Of a DNA stretch of 64,000 bases, positions 17,786 to 26,354 are shown in pieces (position 1 is the first letter of the stretch; every line of letters begins with the position of its first letter). The DNA is taken from NCBI GenBank assembly GCA_963813975.1, contig CAWFAP010000001.1, positions 248,001-312,000 on the forward strand. The letters are read 5' to 3'. A model generated the notes under the pieces. It did no database searches. It was not told where the DNA came from and saw only the letters and a program-made list of their open reading frames with translations. The stretch comes from RYN-230 sp963813975 (GTDB lineage: Bacteria > Actinomycetota > Actinomycetes > Streptosporangiales > Streptosporangiaceae). Position numbers and translations under genes: made by a program.

Positions 17786-18397
17786 CTACCGGCGCACCTT
17801 GAACCGCAGGTGCAGCACCCGGTCGCCCTGGATGGCCACATGGGGATTCTCGAGCAGGTGCTGGGCTTTGATGCTGCCGAAGTATCGCTTGCCCGACCCG
17901 AAAACCACGGGCACCACGTCCATCGCCACCTCGTCCACGAGTCCGGCGGCGAGGATCTGGCTGCCGACTTCTCCGGCGTTCACGCTGACGGTCCGGTCGC
18001 CTGCCAGGTCCTGGGCCTTGGCGATGGCAGCAGTCACGTCATCGACGAAATGGTAGGACGCCTCGGGGTGCCAGCCCTCGGGTTTGGGCCGGTGGGACAC
18101 CACGACCACGTGGTCGCCTGCGGGCGGCTGACCCTCCCAGCCGTTCACCAGGTCGAACAGGTGGCGGCCCATCACGATCGTGCCGATCGTCTCCCACATG
18201 AGCCGGACGTAATCCGCCGAGGCGCTCGAGACCCTGAAGCCGCCTCCCGCGCCGGAATGGTCGTACTTCTGGTCGCCGCCATCGGTGATCGGGGTGTCCC
18301 CGCTGAAGTACCACTCGTGGAGTGGCCCGACGTCGTCGTTCTCGTCGGCAATAAAGCCATCGACCGACACCACGTTGTGCATGATCACCGTGCCCAC
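17786..18397 (-). CDS. Dihydrofolate reductase family protein (RibD C-terminal type)
   Basis: About 203 residues, starting MGTVIMHNVVSVDGFIADEN, the usual entry of small RibD_C/DHFR-like NADPH reductases in actinobacteria. Other motifs are IGTIVMGRHLFD, VVVVSHRPKPEGWHP and the late DEVAMDVVPVVFGSGKRYF. GTG at 18397 is preferred because AAGGAG stands a few bases upstream; a longer frame to 18475 has no such site. The physiological substrate is unknown. The AraC-type gene immediately upstream on the same strand (74-base gap) may control it. Confidence 0.82.
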   Translation of the reverse strand: MGTVIMHNVVSVDGFIADENDDVGPLHEWYFSGDTPITDGGDQKYDHSGAGGGFRVSSASADYVRLMWETIGTIVMGRHLFDLVNGWEGQPPAGDHVVVVSHRPKPEGWHPEASYHFVDDVTAAIAKAQDLAGDRTVSVNAGEVGSQILAAGLVDEVAMDVVPVVFGSGKRYFGSIKAQHLLENPHVAIQGDRVLHLRFKVRR

Positions 18398-18471
18398 GGG
18401 TTCTCCTTCGGCTTCCCTGCGCATTTCGCCCCGATCTTGCCAACCCCGGGGACCCGATGGCTTGTAGAAAT

Positions 18472-19314
18472 TCAATCGGCTGGCATCGGACCGTTGTCCG
18501 GCGGGAACCCCTTCTCGGCGGGGAACCGGCGCCGAAGTGTCAGGTACGCAGTCGGGGTGTGGCCGGTGAAGTCCTTGAACTCCTTGCTGAAGTGGGCTTG
18601 GTCGAAGTAGCCCGCCGCCTGGGCGAGCTCTGACCAGTTGACCGGATGCAGGGCGTCGACGGAGAGGATTAGTCGCGCGAAGCGGTAGATACGCGCCACT
18701 CGCTTCGGGGTGACTCCGACGTGGGACTTGAACTGGGTGGCCAGATGGTTAGCGCTGACCCCGGCGCCGTCGGTCAGCGCCCCGACCGGGACCGCGCCCC
18801 AGGAGGCCTCCAGGCGCCTGGCCGTGTGGCTGACCAGCTCGAAGCCCCGCGACGGCGCCGGGACAAGCCGGGATCGCAGCTCATCCTCAAGGATCTGCAG
18901 GATCTCGCCTGTCGACATGGCACCGGCCATCCGATCGCGCATCCGGTCCAGGGACCGTTCCCAAACCGCGTCGACTGGCACCCATCGGTCCCGCAGCTCG
19001 GCCGACGGCATGTCGAGGAACGGCGACATCCCCCACGGCTTGAAGTGCACCCCGACAACCCGCACCGGCGTTTGGTACTCGACGAGGAAGCGCCTGGTCC
19101 GCACACCCGTGAACCAGCCATCCGTGAACACTGCCGGAGGCACTGCGGGGTCGGAATCGTACACGCGGATGAGCCCGGCCAGATTGATGAAGAGGTGTGC
19201 CGAAGGCATCGGCGGAACGTTCAGCCGCCGGTGGCGCGGGATCCCGGTCAGGCAGTAGATGTCGTCGATGAACCGGTCGAGCGGCGGAGCCGGCACGCGG
19301 CCGATGTATTCCAC
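18472..19314 (-). CDS. AraC-family transcriptional regulator
   Basis: 280 residues. The amino half has no assigned domain and resembles the sensing part of AraC regulators with a MEYIGRVPAPPLD entry. The carboxy half carries the double helix-turn-helix: SANHLATQFKSHVGVTPKRVARIYRF, then WSELAQAAGYFDQAHFSKEFK ending TGHTPTAYL, a clear AraC signature. It is oriented with the reductase gene below it, a common regulator-target layout. The start is GTG. Confidence 0.88.
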   Translation of the reverse strand: MEYIGRVPAPPLDRFIDDIYCLTGIPRHRRLNVPPMPSAHLFINLAGLIRVYDSDPAVPPAVFTDGWFTGVRTRRFLVEYQTPVRVVGVHFKPWGMSPFLDMPSAELRDRWVPVDAVWERSLDRMRDRMAGAMSTGEILQILEDELRSRLVPAPSRGFELVSHTARRLEASWGAVPVGALTDGAGVSANHLATQFKSHVGVTPKRVARIYRFARLILSVDALHPVNWSELAQAAGYFDQAHFSKEFKDFTGHTPTAYLTLRRRFPAEKGFPPDNGPMPAD

Positions 19315-19338
19315 GTACTCATGGTGGCCGACGAGGGT

Positions 19339-19521
19339 TCATTTCGCGAACATCTTGTGGTTCCAGGCGAGATAGACGCCGGCGGGCTTCTTCCGTAGCG
19401 CCAGGCGGAAGGGTCCTCCGCAACCCCCGTCTTTGCCGATGCTCGAAACAGGCAGCAGTCGGATCGTGACTGAGGCCCCGTCCGCAGTCGACGCCTGTGG
19501 ACGCCCACATTCGGAAGAGCT
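19339..19521 (-). pseudogene. Possible carboxy-terminal gene fragment containing a dispersed repeat
   Basis: An open stretch of 60 codons without a start ends in NHKMFAK and a stop just before the AraC start. It reads like real protein (ADGASVTIRLLPVSS, then GPFRLALRKKPAGVYLAW) and includes the 57-bp repeat that recurs at 32320. I do not recognise the parent family. It may be the 3' end of a lost gene. Confidence 0.35.
19371..19428. repeat. Dispersed 57-bp repeat, copy 1
   Basis: This stretch matches 32320-32376 with two substitutions and one extra A. It contains an imperfect hairpin, CTTCCGT...GCGGAAG, 8-base loop; in the other copy the stem is perfect. In the minus frame it encodes GPFRLALRKKPAGVY. 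Confidence 0.75.
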
Positions 19522-19578
19522 TCACGGACTGGCGACCGTTTTCGTGCGAAGTTGCGCTCCACGGCGCATAAAGGCGAG

Positions 19579-20316
19579 TTACGGCTGAGCGGTTGGCCGT
19601 ACGAGGATCTCGTTGAGGGTCATGCGGCGCGGACGGGTGACGGCGAAGGCGATGATCTCGGCGATGTCGTCAGCGGTGATGGCCAGCTGCCTGTACATCT
19701 GCTCGGCGGCCTGCTTGACGTCGGGGTGGGTGATGTGGTCGGTCAGTTCGGTCGCGACGGCACCAGGCTCGATGACCATGACCCGGATATCAGGCTGCAA
19801 TTCCTGGCGCAGTGATTCCGACCAGCCGTTGATGCCCCACTTCGTGGCGGCGTAGGCCGCGTTGCCGGGCCGGGCCGTGCGGCCGGCCACGGAGGACACG
19901 TTGACCAGGTCGCCGCCGCCGTCGCGGAGCTGGTCGAGGAATGCCTCGGTGACGGTCATGGCTCCGAGCAGGTTGGCCTCGACCATGCGCCGGTGGTCGG
20001 TGTGCCCGTCGGCGGTGAAGGGGGCGAGCAGCATGATGCCGGCGTTGTTGACCAGGACGTCGGCCCCGCCGAGCTCGGCCTTGACGCGGCCGGCGGCCGC
20101 GACGATGGAGTCACGGTCGGTGACGTCGGCCTGGACAGCGATGGCGCCGTTGCCGAGCTCGCCGGCCAGGGCCTGGATGCGCGCTGCGCGCCGCGCGAGC
20201 AGGGCCAGGCGAAAGCCGCTCGCGGCAAGGGCACAGGCGGTTGCTTCGCCGATACCGGATGAGGCGCCTGTGATGACGGCCACGCAGCCGGTGCTCTGGT
20301 CGGGAGTGGTGTTCAT
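19579..20316 (-). CDS. SDR-family NAD(P)-dependent oxidoreductase
   Basis: 245 residues of classical short-chain dehydrogenase. The cofactor motif is TGASSGIGEAT near residue 17; NNAG is in VLVNNAGIM, and the catalytic Ser-Tyr-Lys comes from NVSSVAG and YAATK. The end (TRPRRMTLNEILVRPTAQ) matches the cytosolic SDR group around E. coli YdfG. A GGAGG motif lies about 8 bases upstream. It likely reduces a carbonyl with NADPH; the substrate is unknown. Confidence 0.88.
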   Translation of the reverse strand: MNTTPDQSTGCVAVITGASSGIGEATACALAASGFRLALLARRAARIQALAGELGNGAIAVQADVTDRDSIVAAAGRVKAELGGADVLVNNAGIMLLAPFTADGHTDHRRMVEANLLGAMTVTEAFLDQLRDGGGDLVNVSSVAGRTARPGNAAYAATKWGINGWSESLRQELQPDIRVMVIEPGAVATELTDHITHPDVKQAAEQMYRQLAITADDIAEIIAFAVTRPRRMTLNEILVRPTAQP

Positions 20317-20470
20317 GCGTAGGTCCTCCGTCTGAGGTTCGTTGCTCCGCGGTCCTGCTCAGCGGGTAGTGGTGCGGGTCAACTGGTAGTCGGCGCCGAG
20401 CGGCCTTGGCGCCAAAGCGTCTGCTGGGCTCGCTGTAGTCGCCCTCGATCGTGTGCGCTAGCCGCCCGGA

Positions 20471-20773
20471 TCACCCTTCGGTGATCTTCTTGAGCTCGGT
20501 GATCGCGCTCATCGCGTTGGGCCACCCGGCGTAGAACGCGAGGTGGGTGATGGCGTGCACGAGTTCGTCCCTACTCAGGCCGTTGTCCAGAGCCCGGCGC
20601 AGGTGCGAGCCGAGCTGGTCGGTGCGGTACAGCGAGACCAGGGCCGCCACCGTGACCAGGCTGCGGTCCCGCTGGGACAGCCCAGGATTGGCCCACACCT
20701 GCCCGAAGAGCACATCATCGGTCAACCGCACCAGGTCGGGCGCCGTGTCTCCGAGCAGTTGCCAGGCGCGCAT
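20471..20773 (-). CDS. Carboxymuconolactone decarboxylase (CMD) family protein
   Basis: 100 residues covering a single CMD domain: LSQRDRSLVTVAALVSLYRTDQLGSHL, then ELVHAITHLAFYAGWPNAMSA. It lacks the CxxC of AhpD-type peroxidatic members, so it is closer to the PcaC-like group. Start and size are normal for single-domain forms. It follows the GT87 gene by 15 bases on the same strand, probably in the same transcript, though no functional link is obvious. Confidence 0.8.
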   Translation of the reverse strand: MRAWQLLGDTAPDLVRLTDDVLFGQVWANPGLSQRDRSLVTVAALVSLYRTDQLGSHLRRALDNGLSRDELVHAITHLAFYAGWPNAMSAITELKKITEG

Positions 20774-20788
20774 CCATCCTTCCGCACT

Positions 20789-22108
20789 TCAGTGACCCCG
20801 CGGCTGCACGTCCCCAGGCCGCCAGGCAGTCGCGGCCCAGGCCAGCATGAACACGAACATCCCCAGGCCGGCCAGCACGTAGATGTTCCAGCTGACCAGC
20901 TGGAAGCCGTGCAGGTGGAAGACCTCGGCCAGGGGATGCGGGCCGATGTTGAGGGCCACCAGGCCGTGCGGGACGAAGGCGCGCTGTCCGGCGATGTGGA
21001 TCGGCCAGGCCGCGAACACCGCGGCCCCCGCAGCGGCGACGGTCCAGCAGGCCAGCCGGGCGCCGCACCGGGCGCGCACCGCTGCGTCGGTGAGGAGGGC
21101 CAGCATCGGCACGATCCACACCCAGTGGTCGTCCCAGCTGATCGGCGAGACCAGCACACCGGTGACCGCGCAGGTCATCCAGCCGGCGGCCGGCTGCCCG
21201 GAGCGGTCAAGCCGGGTGGCGGCGGCCAGGCCGAGGCACCCGACGGCCACCGCCGCGCCCAGCCACAGCGCGGTGGCCGAGGTCGCGCCCGCGGGAGTCC
21301 GGGTGACCATGGCCAGCAGCGACTGGTTCCGCCGGGATCCGAGGCTCGGCGTGGGGAAATCGCCGGAGTGCAGGAAGTATCCGGTCAGCCACCACTTCAC
21401 CGACTCTTCCGGCAGGACCGCGAACCCGATCAGCGCGGTGCCGGCGAACGCCGCCGCGGCCACCGCCGCCTGCCGCAGCTTTCCGGCCAGAGTCAGGTAC
21501 AGGATGAAAATCAGCGGCACCAGCTTGATCCCGGCCGCCAGGCCAACTGCGGCCCCCTTCCACCGCCTGCTGTCGGGCTGGCACAGATCCCCGGCAATGA
21601 GCGCCATCAGCACCAGCTCGATCTGGCCCTGCTGCAGCGAGACCAGCACCGGTTCCATCCACATCGCCACCGCGCCGACCCCGAGCACCGCGGCGCCGCG
21701 GTACCGGCCACGCCAGCCCAGCTGTCCGAACGTCACCCAGACGGTCAGCAGCACCGCCGCGAAGCTGACCGCGGCCATCAGCCACTTCAGCACCGCCCAG
21801 GGCAGCAGCGAGCCGGCCGCGAACCCGAGCGCGGCGAACGGCGTGTAGAGATACTGCACGCCAGGCATGAAATGCCAGGTGTACAGCGCCGCCGGGGCAT
21901 GCCGCACGAGCAGGCCGGCGTGATTGTAGATATTGAGGTCAAAAAAGCGGAACGAGAGATGAAGCGGGTGCATCGCCACGTCCGCCACGTACGCGGCGAG
22001 CACCAGCCCGAAGACAAGGCCCGCCCCGGCGAGCGCCCGCCCGCTTGGCCGGCCGGATTCCGGTGGCACGTCAACCGGGCTCGCGAGGCCTAGCCCTGTC
22101 TGTGCCAT
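20789..22108 (-). CDS. GT87-like polyprenyl-phosphate-mannose mannosyltransferase (membrane)
   Basis: 439 residues with about ten helices. The first loop after helix 1 carries FFDLNIYNHAGLL and the next the aromatic YLYTPFAALGF, as in GT87 (DUF2029) mannosyltransferases related to PimE. The central segment QQGQIELVLMALIAGDL and the later SPISWDDHWVW are also typical. These proteins add mannose from polyprenyl-phosphate-mannose to lipid or envelope glycans on the outer face of the membrane. The exact acceptor cannot be told. Confidence 0.8.
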   Translation of the reverse strand: MAQTGLGLASPVDVPPESGRPSGRALAGAGLVFGLVLAAYVADVAMHPLHLSFRFFDLNIYNHAGLLVRHAPAALYTWHFMPGVQYLYTPFAALGFAAGSLLPWAVLKWLMAAVSFAAVLLTVWVTFGQLGWRGRYRGAAVLGVGAVAMWMEPVLVSLQQGQIELVLMALIAGDLCQPDSRRWKGAAVGLAAGIKLVPLIFILYLTLAGKLRQAAVAAAAFAGTALIGFAVLPEESVKWWLTGYFLHSGDFPTPSLGSRRNQSLLAMVTRTPAGATSATALWLGAAVAVGCLGLAAATRLDRSGQPAAGWMTCAVTGVLVSPISWDDHWVWIVPMLALLTDAAVRARCGARLACWTVAAAGAAVFAAWPIHIAGQRAFVPHGLVALNIGPHPLAEVFHLHGFQLVSWNIYVLAGLGMFVFMLAWAATAWRPGDVQPRGH

Positions 22109-22310
22109 CCACGTTCCTCCTCGGTCATCGTCGTGCGGCGATCATGGAGAGTCCCGCGATGGGCTGCTGGCTGCGCGTACGGGGACGGACGGCCGGCGGC
22201 GGGTGATCCGGCCTGGTACGGCGGCGACGGCACGGTAAATTGCGGGGCGAGGTGAAGCTGCACTGCATCAGGTCTAGGGACCGGGCCATAGCGGGCCGGT
22301 AAGCGCGGCA

Positions 22311-22326
22311 CTTATGCTCCGCTTAT
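22311..22326 (+). promoter_or_regulatory. 11-bp direct repeat upstream of the two-component operon
   Basis: CTTAT occurs at 22311-22315 and 22322-22326, an 11-base period. OmpR/PhoB-family regulators usually bind direct repeats with this spacing. The repeats lie 55-70 bases before the response regulator start and just upstream of a possible -10 (GATACT at 22338-22343), so autoregulation is plausible. Confidence 0.4.
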
Positions 22327-22381
22327 CTGACCGGGCGGATACTGTGCGGCGCGAGAACAGCAGGGACGCGGGGAGGCACCC

Positions 22382-23041
22382 ATGCGCGTGCTGGTGGCCG
22401 AGGACGAGCCGCTGATCGCCGACACGGTCGCCGCGGGGCTGCGGCGGCGGTCCATGGCCGTCAACGTCTGCTACGACGGTGACGCGGCGCTGGAACGGGT
22501 GATGGTGCACCGCTACGACGTCGTGATCCTCGACCGCGACCTGCCGAAGGTCCACGGTGATGAGATCTGCAGGCGGATCGTCGCGGCCGGCGGGGAGACC
22601 CGGGTGCTGATGCTCACCGCGGCGGCCGGGATCCGGGACCGAGTGGACGGCCTCGATCTCGGCGCGGACGACTACCTTACGAAGCCGTTCGCCTTCGCGG
22701 AGCTGGTCGCCCGGGTGGGATCGCTAGGCCGCCGCGCGCGGCCCGCGCTACCGCCGGTGCTTGAGCGCGCCGAGATCAGGCTGGACCTGCCGCGACGGCA
22801 GGCGTTCCGGGACGGGCTGCTGCTGCCGCTGACGCCTAAGGAGTTCGCGGTGCTTGAGGTGCTGATGCGGGCTGAGGGTGCGGTGGTCAGCGCCGAGGAG
22901 CTACTGGAGAAGGCCTGGGACGAGAACGCCGACCCGTTCACGAACGCGGTCCGGGTGGCGGTCATGACGCTGCGCCGGAAGCTGGGCGACCCGCCGGTGA
23001 TCGAGACCATTCCTGGCGCCGGATACTGGCTTGGCCCGTGA
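22382..23041 (+). CDS. OmpR-family response regulator
   Basis: 219 residues. The receiver domain shows the acidic pair in VAEDEPL, the phospho-acceptor Asp51 (VVILDRDLP), the conserved Thr/Ala region (MLTAAA) and Lys in DDYLTKPF. The winged-helix DNA-binding domain ends VAVMTLRRKLGDPPVIETIPGAGYWL. GGGGAGG stands about 6 bases before the ATG. It overlaps the kinase gene by four bases (GTGA), so the pair is translationally coupled. The stimulus is unknown. Confidence 0.93.
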   Translation: MRVLVAEDEPLIADTVAAGLRRRSMAVNVCYDGDAALERVMVHRYDVVILDRDLPKVHGDEICRRIVAAGGETRVLMLTAAAGIRDRVDGLDLGADDYLTKPFAFAELVARVGSLGRRARPALPPVLERAEIRLDLPRRQAFRDGLLLPLTPKEFAVLEVLMRAEGAVVSAEELLEKAWDENADPFTNAVRVAVMTLRRKLGDPPVIETIPGAGYWLGP

Positions 23042-24150
23042 ACCCGTTCCGCGGATCGCTGCGCCGGCGGGTCGCCTTCGCGGTGGCGGCGACGTTCGTA
23101 TTCGGTTTCGCTCTCGGCTATGTCGTCCTGACGTTTGGCCACGACCTCATCGTCCGGCTTTGGGGCTCGTACACGACGTACACGCCAGGACACCGGTACC
23201 TGTGCATCCCCCATGGGGCCAGGTACCGGTGCTACCAGCCGTTGCCGGCCGCCATGCACGTGTGGAGCGTGGTGATCGCCCTGGTCGTGCTGGGGCTGGT
23301 CGCCTGGGGCTGGTGGGCGCTGGCCGGGCGGGCGCTCCGCCCGCTGTCGCAGACCGCGCGGACGGTGCGCCAGCTGGGCCCGCAGAACCTCGGCCAGCGG
23401 ATCCGGATGACCGGCGCCGCCGACCAGCTGAAGGAACTGGCTGATGCCATCGACGAGGCGCTGGACCGGCTCGCGACCGGGTACGAGAGCCAGCGCCGGT
23501 TCGCCTCAAACGCCTCCCACGAGCTGCGCACTCCACTTGCCGTGCAGCGATTGCTGACCGAGGTGGCGATGGATGACCCGAAGACGGGAGAGGACCTGCG
23601 CCGGCTCGGCGCACAATTGCTGCGCACCAACGAGCGCAACGAGAAGCTGATCGAGGGGCTGCTGGTCCTGACAGAAAGCGACCGCGGGCTGCCGGGCAAG
23701 GTACCAGTCCGGCTGGATGAGCTCGCCGGGTCAGTGCTGGACACGCACCGCGAGCTGGCCGGAAAACACGAGGTCAGCCTGCGGAGTAGCCTCACCGAAC
23801 GGGAAGTCCCCGGCGACCCGCTGCTGCTGGAGCGACTGATCAGCAACCTCGTGACAAACGCCATCACCTACAACGAGCCCGGCGGCTGGGTCAACGTCGT
23901 GGTAGTCGGCGAGCCGGGGCCCGCACTCACCGTGCATAACACCGGCCCGGCCATCCCTGCCCAGGCAGTGTCATCGCTCTTCGAACCGTTCCGGCGGCTT
24001 ACCGCCGACCGCACCAACCACAGCGGCGGGGCAGGCCTGGGCCTGTCCATCGTCCGCTCCATCACCACCGCACACGGCGGCACTGTCCGGGCCTGGCCGC
24101 GCACCGAAGGCGGACTGATCATCGAGATCAGCCTGCCCGCGAAACCGTAG
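23038..24150 (+). CDS. Sensor histidine kinase
   Basis: 370 residues. Two membrane helices (about 13-33 and 74-97) flank a short external loop of about 40 residues, which includes two cysteines (LCIPHG and RCYQP). A HAMP-like linker follows, then the H box with His161 (SNASHELRTPLA), the N box (NLVTNAITYNEP), and G boxes ending GGAGLGLSIVRSI. It should phosphorylate the regulator encoded just upstream. The tiny sensor loop with paired cysteines may sense redox or envelope state, but this is a guess. Confidence 0.92.
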   Translation: MNPFRGSLRRRVAFAVAATFVFGFALGYVVLTFGHDLIVRLWGSYTTYTPGHRYLCIPHGARYRCYQPLPAAMHVWSVVIALVVLGLVAWGWWALAGRALRPLSQTARTVRQLGPQNLGQRIRMTGAADQLKELADAIDEALDRLATGYESQRRFASNASHELRTPLAVQRLLTEVAMDDPKTGEDLRRLGAQLLRTNERNEKLIEGLLVLTESDRGLPGKVPVRLDELAGSVLDTHRELAGKHEVSLRSSLTEREVPGDPLLLERLISNLVTNAITYNEPGGWVNVVVVGEPGPALTVHNTGPAIPAQAVSSLFEPFRRLTADRTNHSGGAGLGLSIVRSITTAHGGTVRAWPRTEGGLIIEISLPAKP

Positions 24151-24515
24151 CACCAGAGCACGCCCGAGCCGGAGGATCTGGACCGGTAGCCACGACGCCA
24201 CGGGACCGTCTCGGACTCGCCGGCGTGCAGGGTGCAGCCGACCGGGTATGTGCCCCTGAGGCTGAGTTCGTGGAGGAGGTCCAGCAGCGTCCCGAAGTCG
24301 GTTCGGGTTCGAGCAGGCTGTCGGCCCAGTCTCCCTGGCCCGGTCTTGCCCTCACACTCCTCCCGCGGGATCACCGGCATGTGCATCAGCGAGGCTCTGC
24401 TCGTTCGCAGCGCCCGGATTGGCCCGACCCCGACAGGACGTGGTCCACCTTGCGTAGTTCGCCCCGGCGTGGGCCGCGGTGGGCCTCGGCAGGTCGGCCC
24501 TGGGCTAGCCGGCCG
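24151..24515. other. Gene-free stretch
   Basis: 365 bases between the kinase and the SRPBCC gene. The minus strand reads open through most of it (a segment TDFGTLLDLLHELSLRG looks protein-like), but there is no convincing start, ribosome site or family match. I see no terminator or repeat. Confidence 0.4.
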
Positions 24516-25037
24516 CTAGCCAGCGCCGGCCGCCAGGTCCTGGTAGGCGGGCAGGAGCTCGCCCCACCGCGCACCGGCGTCGCAGCGCTCACGCCCGGCG
24601 AGGTGGGCGGCGAGATCTTCGACATGGACCTGGATCCCGGCCCCGTAGGCGGCGAGCTGGTCCAGGGGCATGCCCCGTTCCTCCCAGGCCAAGAGGGTGT
24701 GCTCGCCGTCGGCAGTCAGCGTGACCTCGATGACGTGCCCGGCCGGCTGGCCCGGCGGCCCGGTCAGCAGTAGCAGCCGCCGCGGGGGCTCGCACGCTTC
24801 CACGCGCCCCGTGCCTTCCCAGCCGCTGGCAAAAAAGCGGGCCCGGAACTCACCGCCCAGGCGCAGGTCGCCCTCGACCTCGCCGATCCACCGGGCGAGA
24901 CGCCGGGGCTGCGTGAGTGCCGACCACAGGTCGTCGATATCGGTGTCGAAGCGGTCCTCCATGCGCACTACGCCCTTGCCATCTGCTGATCGCAGGATGC
25001 CCAGGATGCGGCCGCCTGCCGGTGCGTTGCTGGTCAT
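24516..25037 (-). CDS. SRPBCC (AHSA1-like) ligand-binding domain protein
   Basis: 173 residues with the START/Bet v1-like fold: MEDRFDTDIDDLWSALTQPRRLARWIGEVEGDL at the front, and VTLTADGEHTLLAWEERG near the middle. ATG at 25037 is chosen because AAGGAG lies 7 bases upstream and because it overlaps the ArsR stop by four bases. Pairs of ArsR regulator and AHSA1-like protein are common in actinobacteria. The ligand is unknown. Confidence 0.87.
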   Translation of the reverse strand: MTSNAPAGGRILGILRSADGKGVVRMEDRFDTDIDDLWSALTQPRRLARWIGEVEGDLRLGGEFRARFFASGWEGTGRVEACEPPRRLLLLTGPPGQPAGHVIEVTLTADGEHTLLAWEERGMPLDQLAAYGAGIQVHVEDLAAHLAGRERCDAGARWGELLPAYQDLAAGAG

Positions 25038-25360
25038 CTGGTGCTCCTTCGTTCGCGTTTCCCCCGGGCCACCTCGGTGTGCAGGGCGTCCAGCCGCTGT
25101 TCCCACAGGGCCCGGTACCGGCCCAGCCAGTCATCGACCTCGGCGAGCGGTTCGGGGCGAAGACTGTAGACCCGCCGCTGCGCCTCCTGGCGGACCTCGA
25201 CCAGTCCCGCCTCCCGCAGCACCCGCAGGTGCCGCGATACCCCCGGGCGGGCTATCGGCAGCAGCGCCGCCAGCTCGCCCGCGGTTGCCGGGCCGCCGGT
25301 CAAGGTGTCCAGCATCGTCCGCCGGCTCTCATCCGCCAGTGCCCGCAGCACAGGTTCCAT
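25034..25360 (-). CDS. ArsR-family transcriptional regulator
   Basis: 108 residues, winged helix-turn-helix: LADESRRTMLDTLTGGPATAGELAALL, then GVSRHLRVLREAGLVEVRQEAQRRVYSL. The metal-binding ELCV motif of ArsR/SmtB is absent, so a non-metal signal is likely. It is first in a two-gene unit with the SRPBCC protein. A perfect 16-bp palindrome stands 17 bases upstream of its start and is probably its own operator. Confidence 0.9.
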   Translation of the reverse strand: MEPVLRALADESRRTMLDTLTGGPATAGELAALLPIARPGVSRHLRVLREAGLVEVRQEAQRRVYSLRPEPLAEVDDWLGRYRALWEQRLDALHTEVARGKRERRSTR

Positions 25361-25377
25361 AACGCGAACGTACCAAA

Positions 25378-25393
25378 ACAGTTACGTAACTGT
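25378..25393. promoter_or_regulatory. Perfect 16-bp palindrome, likely ArsR operator
   Basis: ACAGTTACGTAACTGT is perfectly self-complementary. It lies just upstream of the ArsR-type gene, where an autorepressor would bind. A second TACGTA core occurs at 25399-25404. The site also overlaps the tail of a transposase remnant. Confidence 0.65.
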
Positions 25394-25570
25394 CCAGGTA
25401 CGTAAGCGCACCGCCGGACCCGGCAACTGATCCACCGTGGCGGCGAGGCAGTCCAGTTCGTCGATCAGCTCGCCGCCGGTGATCCAACGATCGACGAGTC
25501 CGCCGAGGCATTCGGGGGTGTGTTCGTCCACGATGGATACGATCTTGACCGCACCCTGGATATAGTCAGG
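25382..25570 (-). pseudogene. IS3-type transposase fragment
   Basis: The minus strand reads VKIVSIVDEHTPECLGGL, then an ITGGELIDELDCLAA segment and GPAVRLRTW before a stop. This matches the region around the second catalytic aspartate of IS3-family OrfB integrases (usual form KIVSIVDEHTRECL...). The rest of the gene is absent on both sides, so it is a relic of about 60 codons. Confidence 0.65.
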
Positions 25571-25572
25571 CG

Positions 25573-26070
25573 GTGCCTGAGCTGCAGCGGCTGCATGCTG
25601 GTCATGCCCCGGCGGTCCTGGCCTTTGAGCTGGCGAACCGCGCCTACTTCGCTGCCTCGGTGTCCGACCGGGGCGACGAGTTCTTCGACGAGTTCACCGA
25701 ACGGCACAGCGCATTGCTGGCTGAGCAGGAGACTGGCATCGGTGCTTTCTACGTGCTGGTCGCCGAGGATGGCTCGGTCCTGGGCCGGTTCAACCTGTAC
25801 CGCTTCGAGGACGGCACTGCAGAACTGGGCTACCGGGTCGCGCAGCACGTAGCCGGCCGCGGCGTGGCGACCGCCGCCGTGCAGGAGGTGTGCCGGCTGG
25901 CGGCGGCGCGGCACGGGCTGCGCACACTCCGGGCGGCCACCGCCCGCGAGAATGCCGCGTCCCAGAAGGTCCTGGCCAGGGCCGGGTTCGTCCCGGCAGG
26001 CCCAGCCGATCCGGCCCACCTTGGCGGCAAGCCCGGTACGTGGTATCAGCGCGAGCTAGCCGTCGGCTGA
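25573..26070 (+). CDS. GNAT-family N-acetyltransferase
   Basis: 165 residues, RimJ/RimL-like. Strand 4 reads GTAELGYRVAQHVAGRGVATAAVQEV with the Q/RxxGxG/A acetyl-CoA loop, and the later ATARENAASQKVLARAGF is the typical alpha-4 segment. It transfers an acetyl group to an amine or protein amino terminus; the substrate is unknown. The GTG start lies just past the transposase remnant. Confidence 0.88.
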   Translation: MPELQRLHAGHAPAVLAFELANRAYFAASVSDRGDEFFDEFTERHSALLAEQETGIGAFYVLVAEDGSVLGRFNLYRFEDGTAELGYRVAQHVAGRGVATAAVQEVCRLAAARHGLRTLRAATARENAASQKVLARAGFVPAGPADPAHLGGKPGTWYQRELAVG

Positions 26071-26354
26071 CCCCGCCCCGTCCCTCGGCAGCGCTGGCAG
26101 GCGCTCGCTCAAGTAGCCGAATTGAGGACGTTGGGTGCGTCCCTGCCTGGTGAGCCCGGCCGACCGGATGGCCGCGCACTGTCCAGAGGTCGCGGCCAGC
26201 CGGACCTTGTCAGGTACTCAACGGCTGCCGATGGGTATTGCGTCACCGTTCCTCGAACGCTGCGCGAACGCAGCGGTCCTTAGTCTTCCCATGCCGGCTC
26301 GCTGGCGGCGAGGCCGCCAGACGACTTAGCAGACAAGGAACGAGAGTTGACAAC

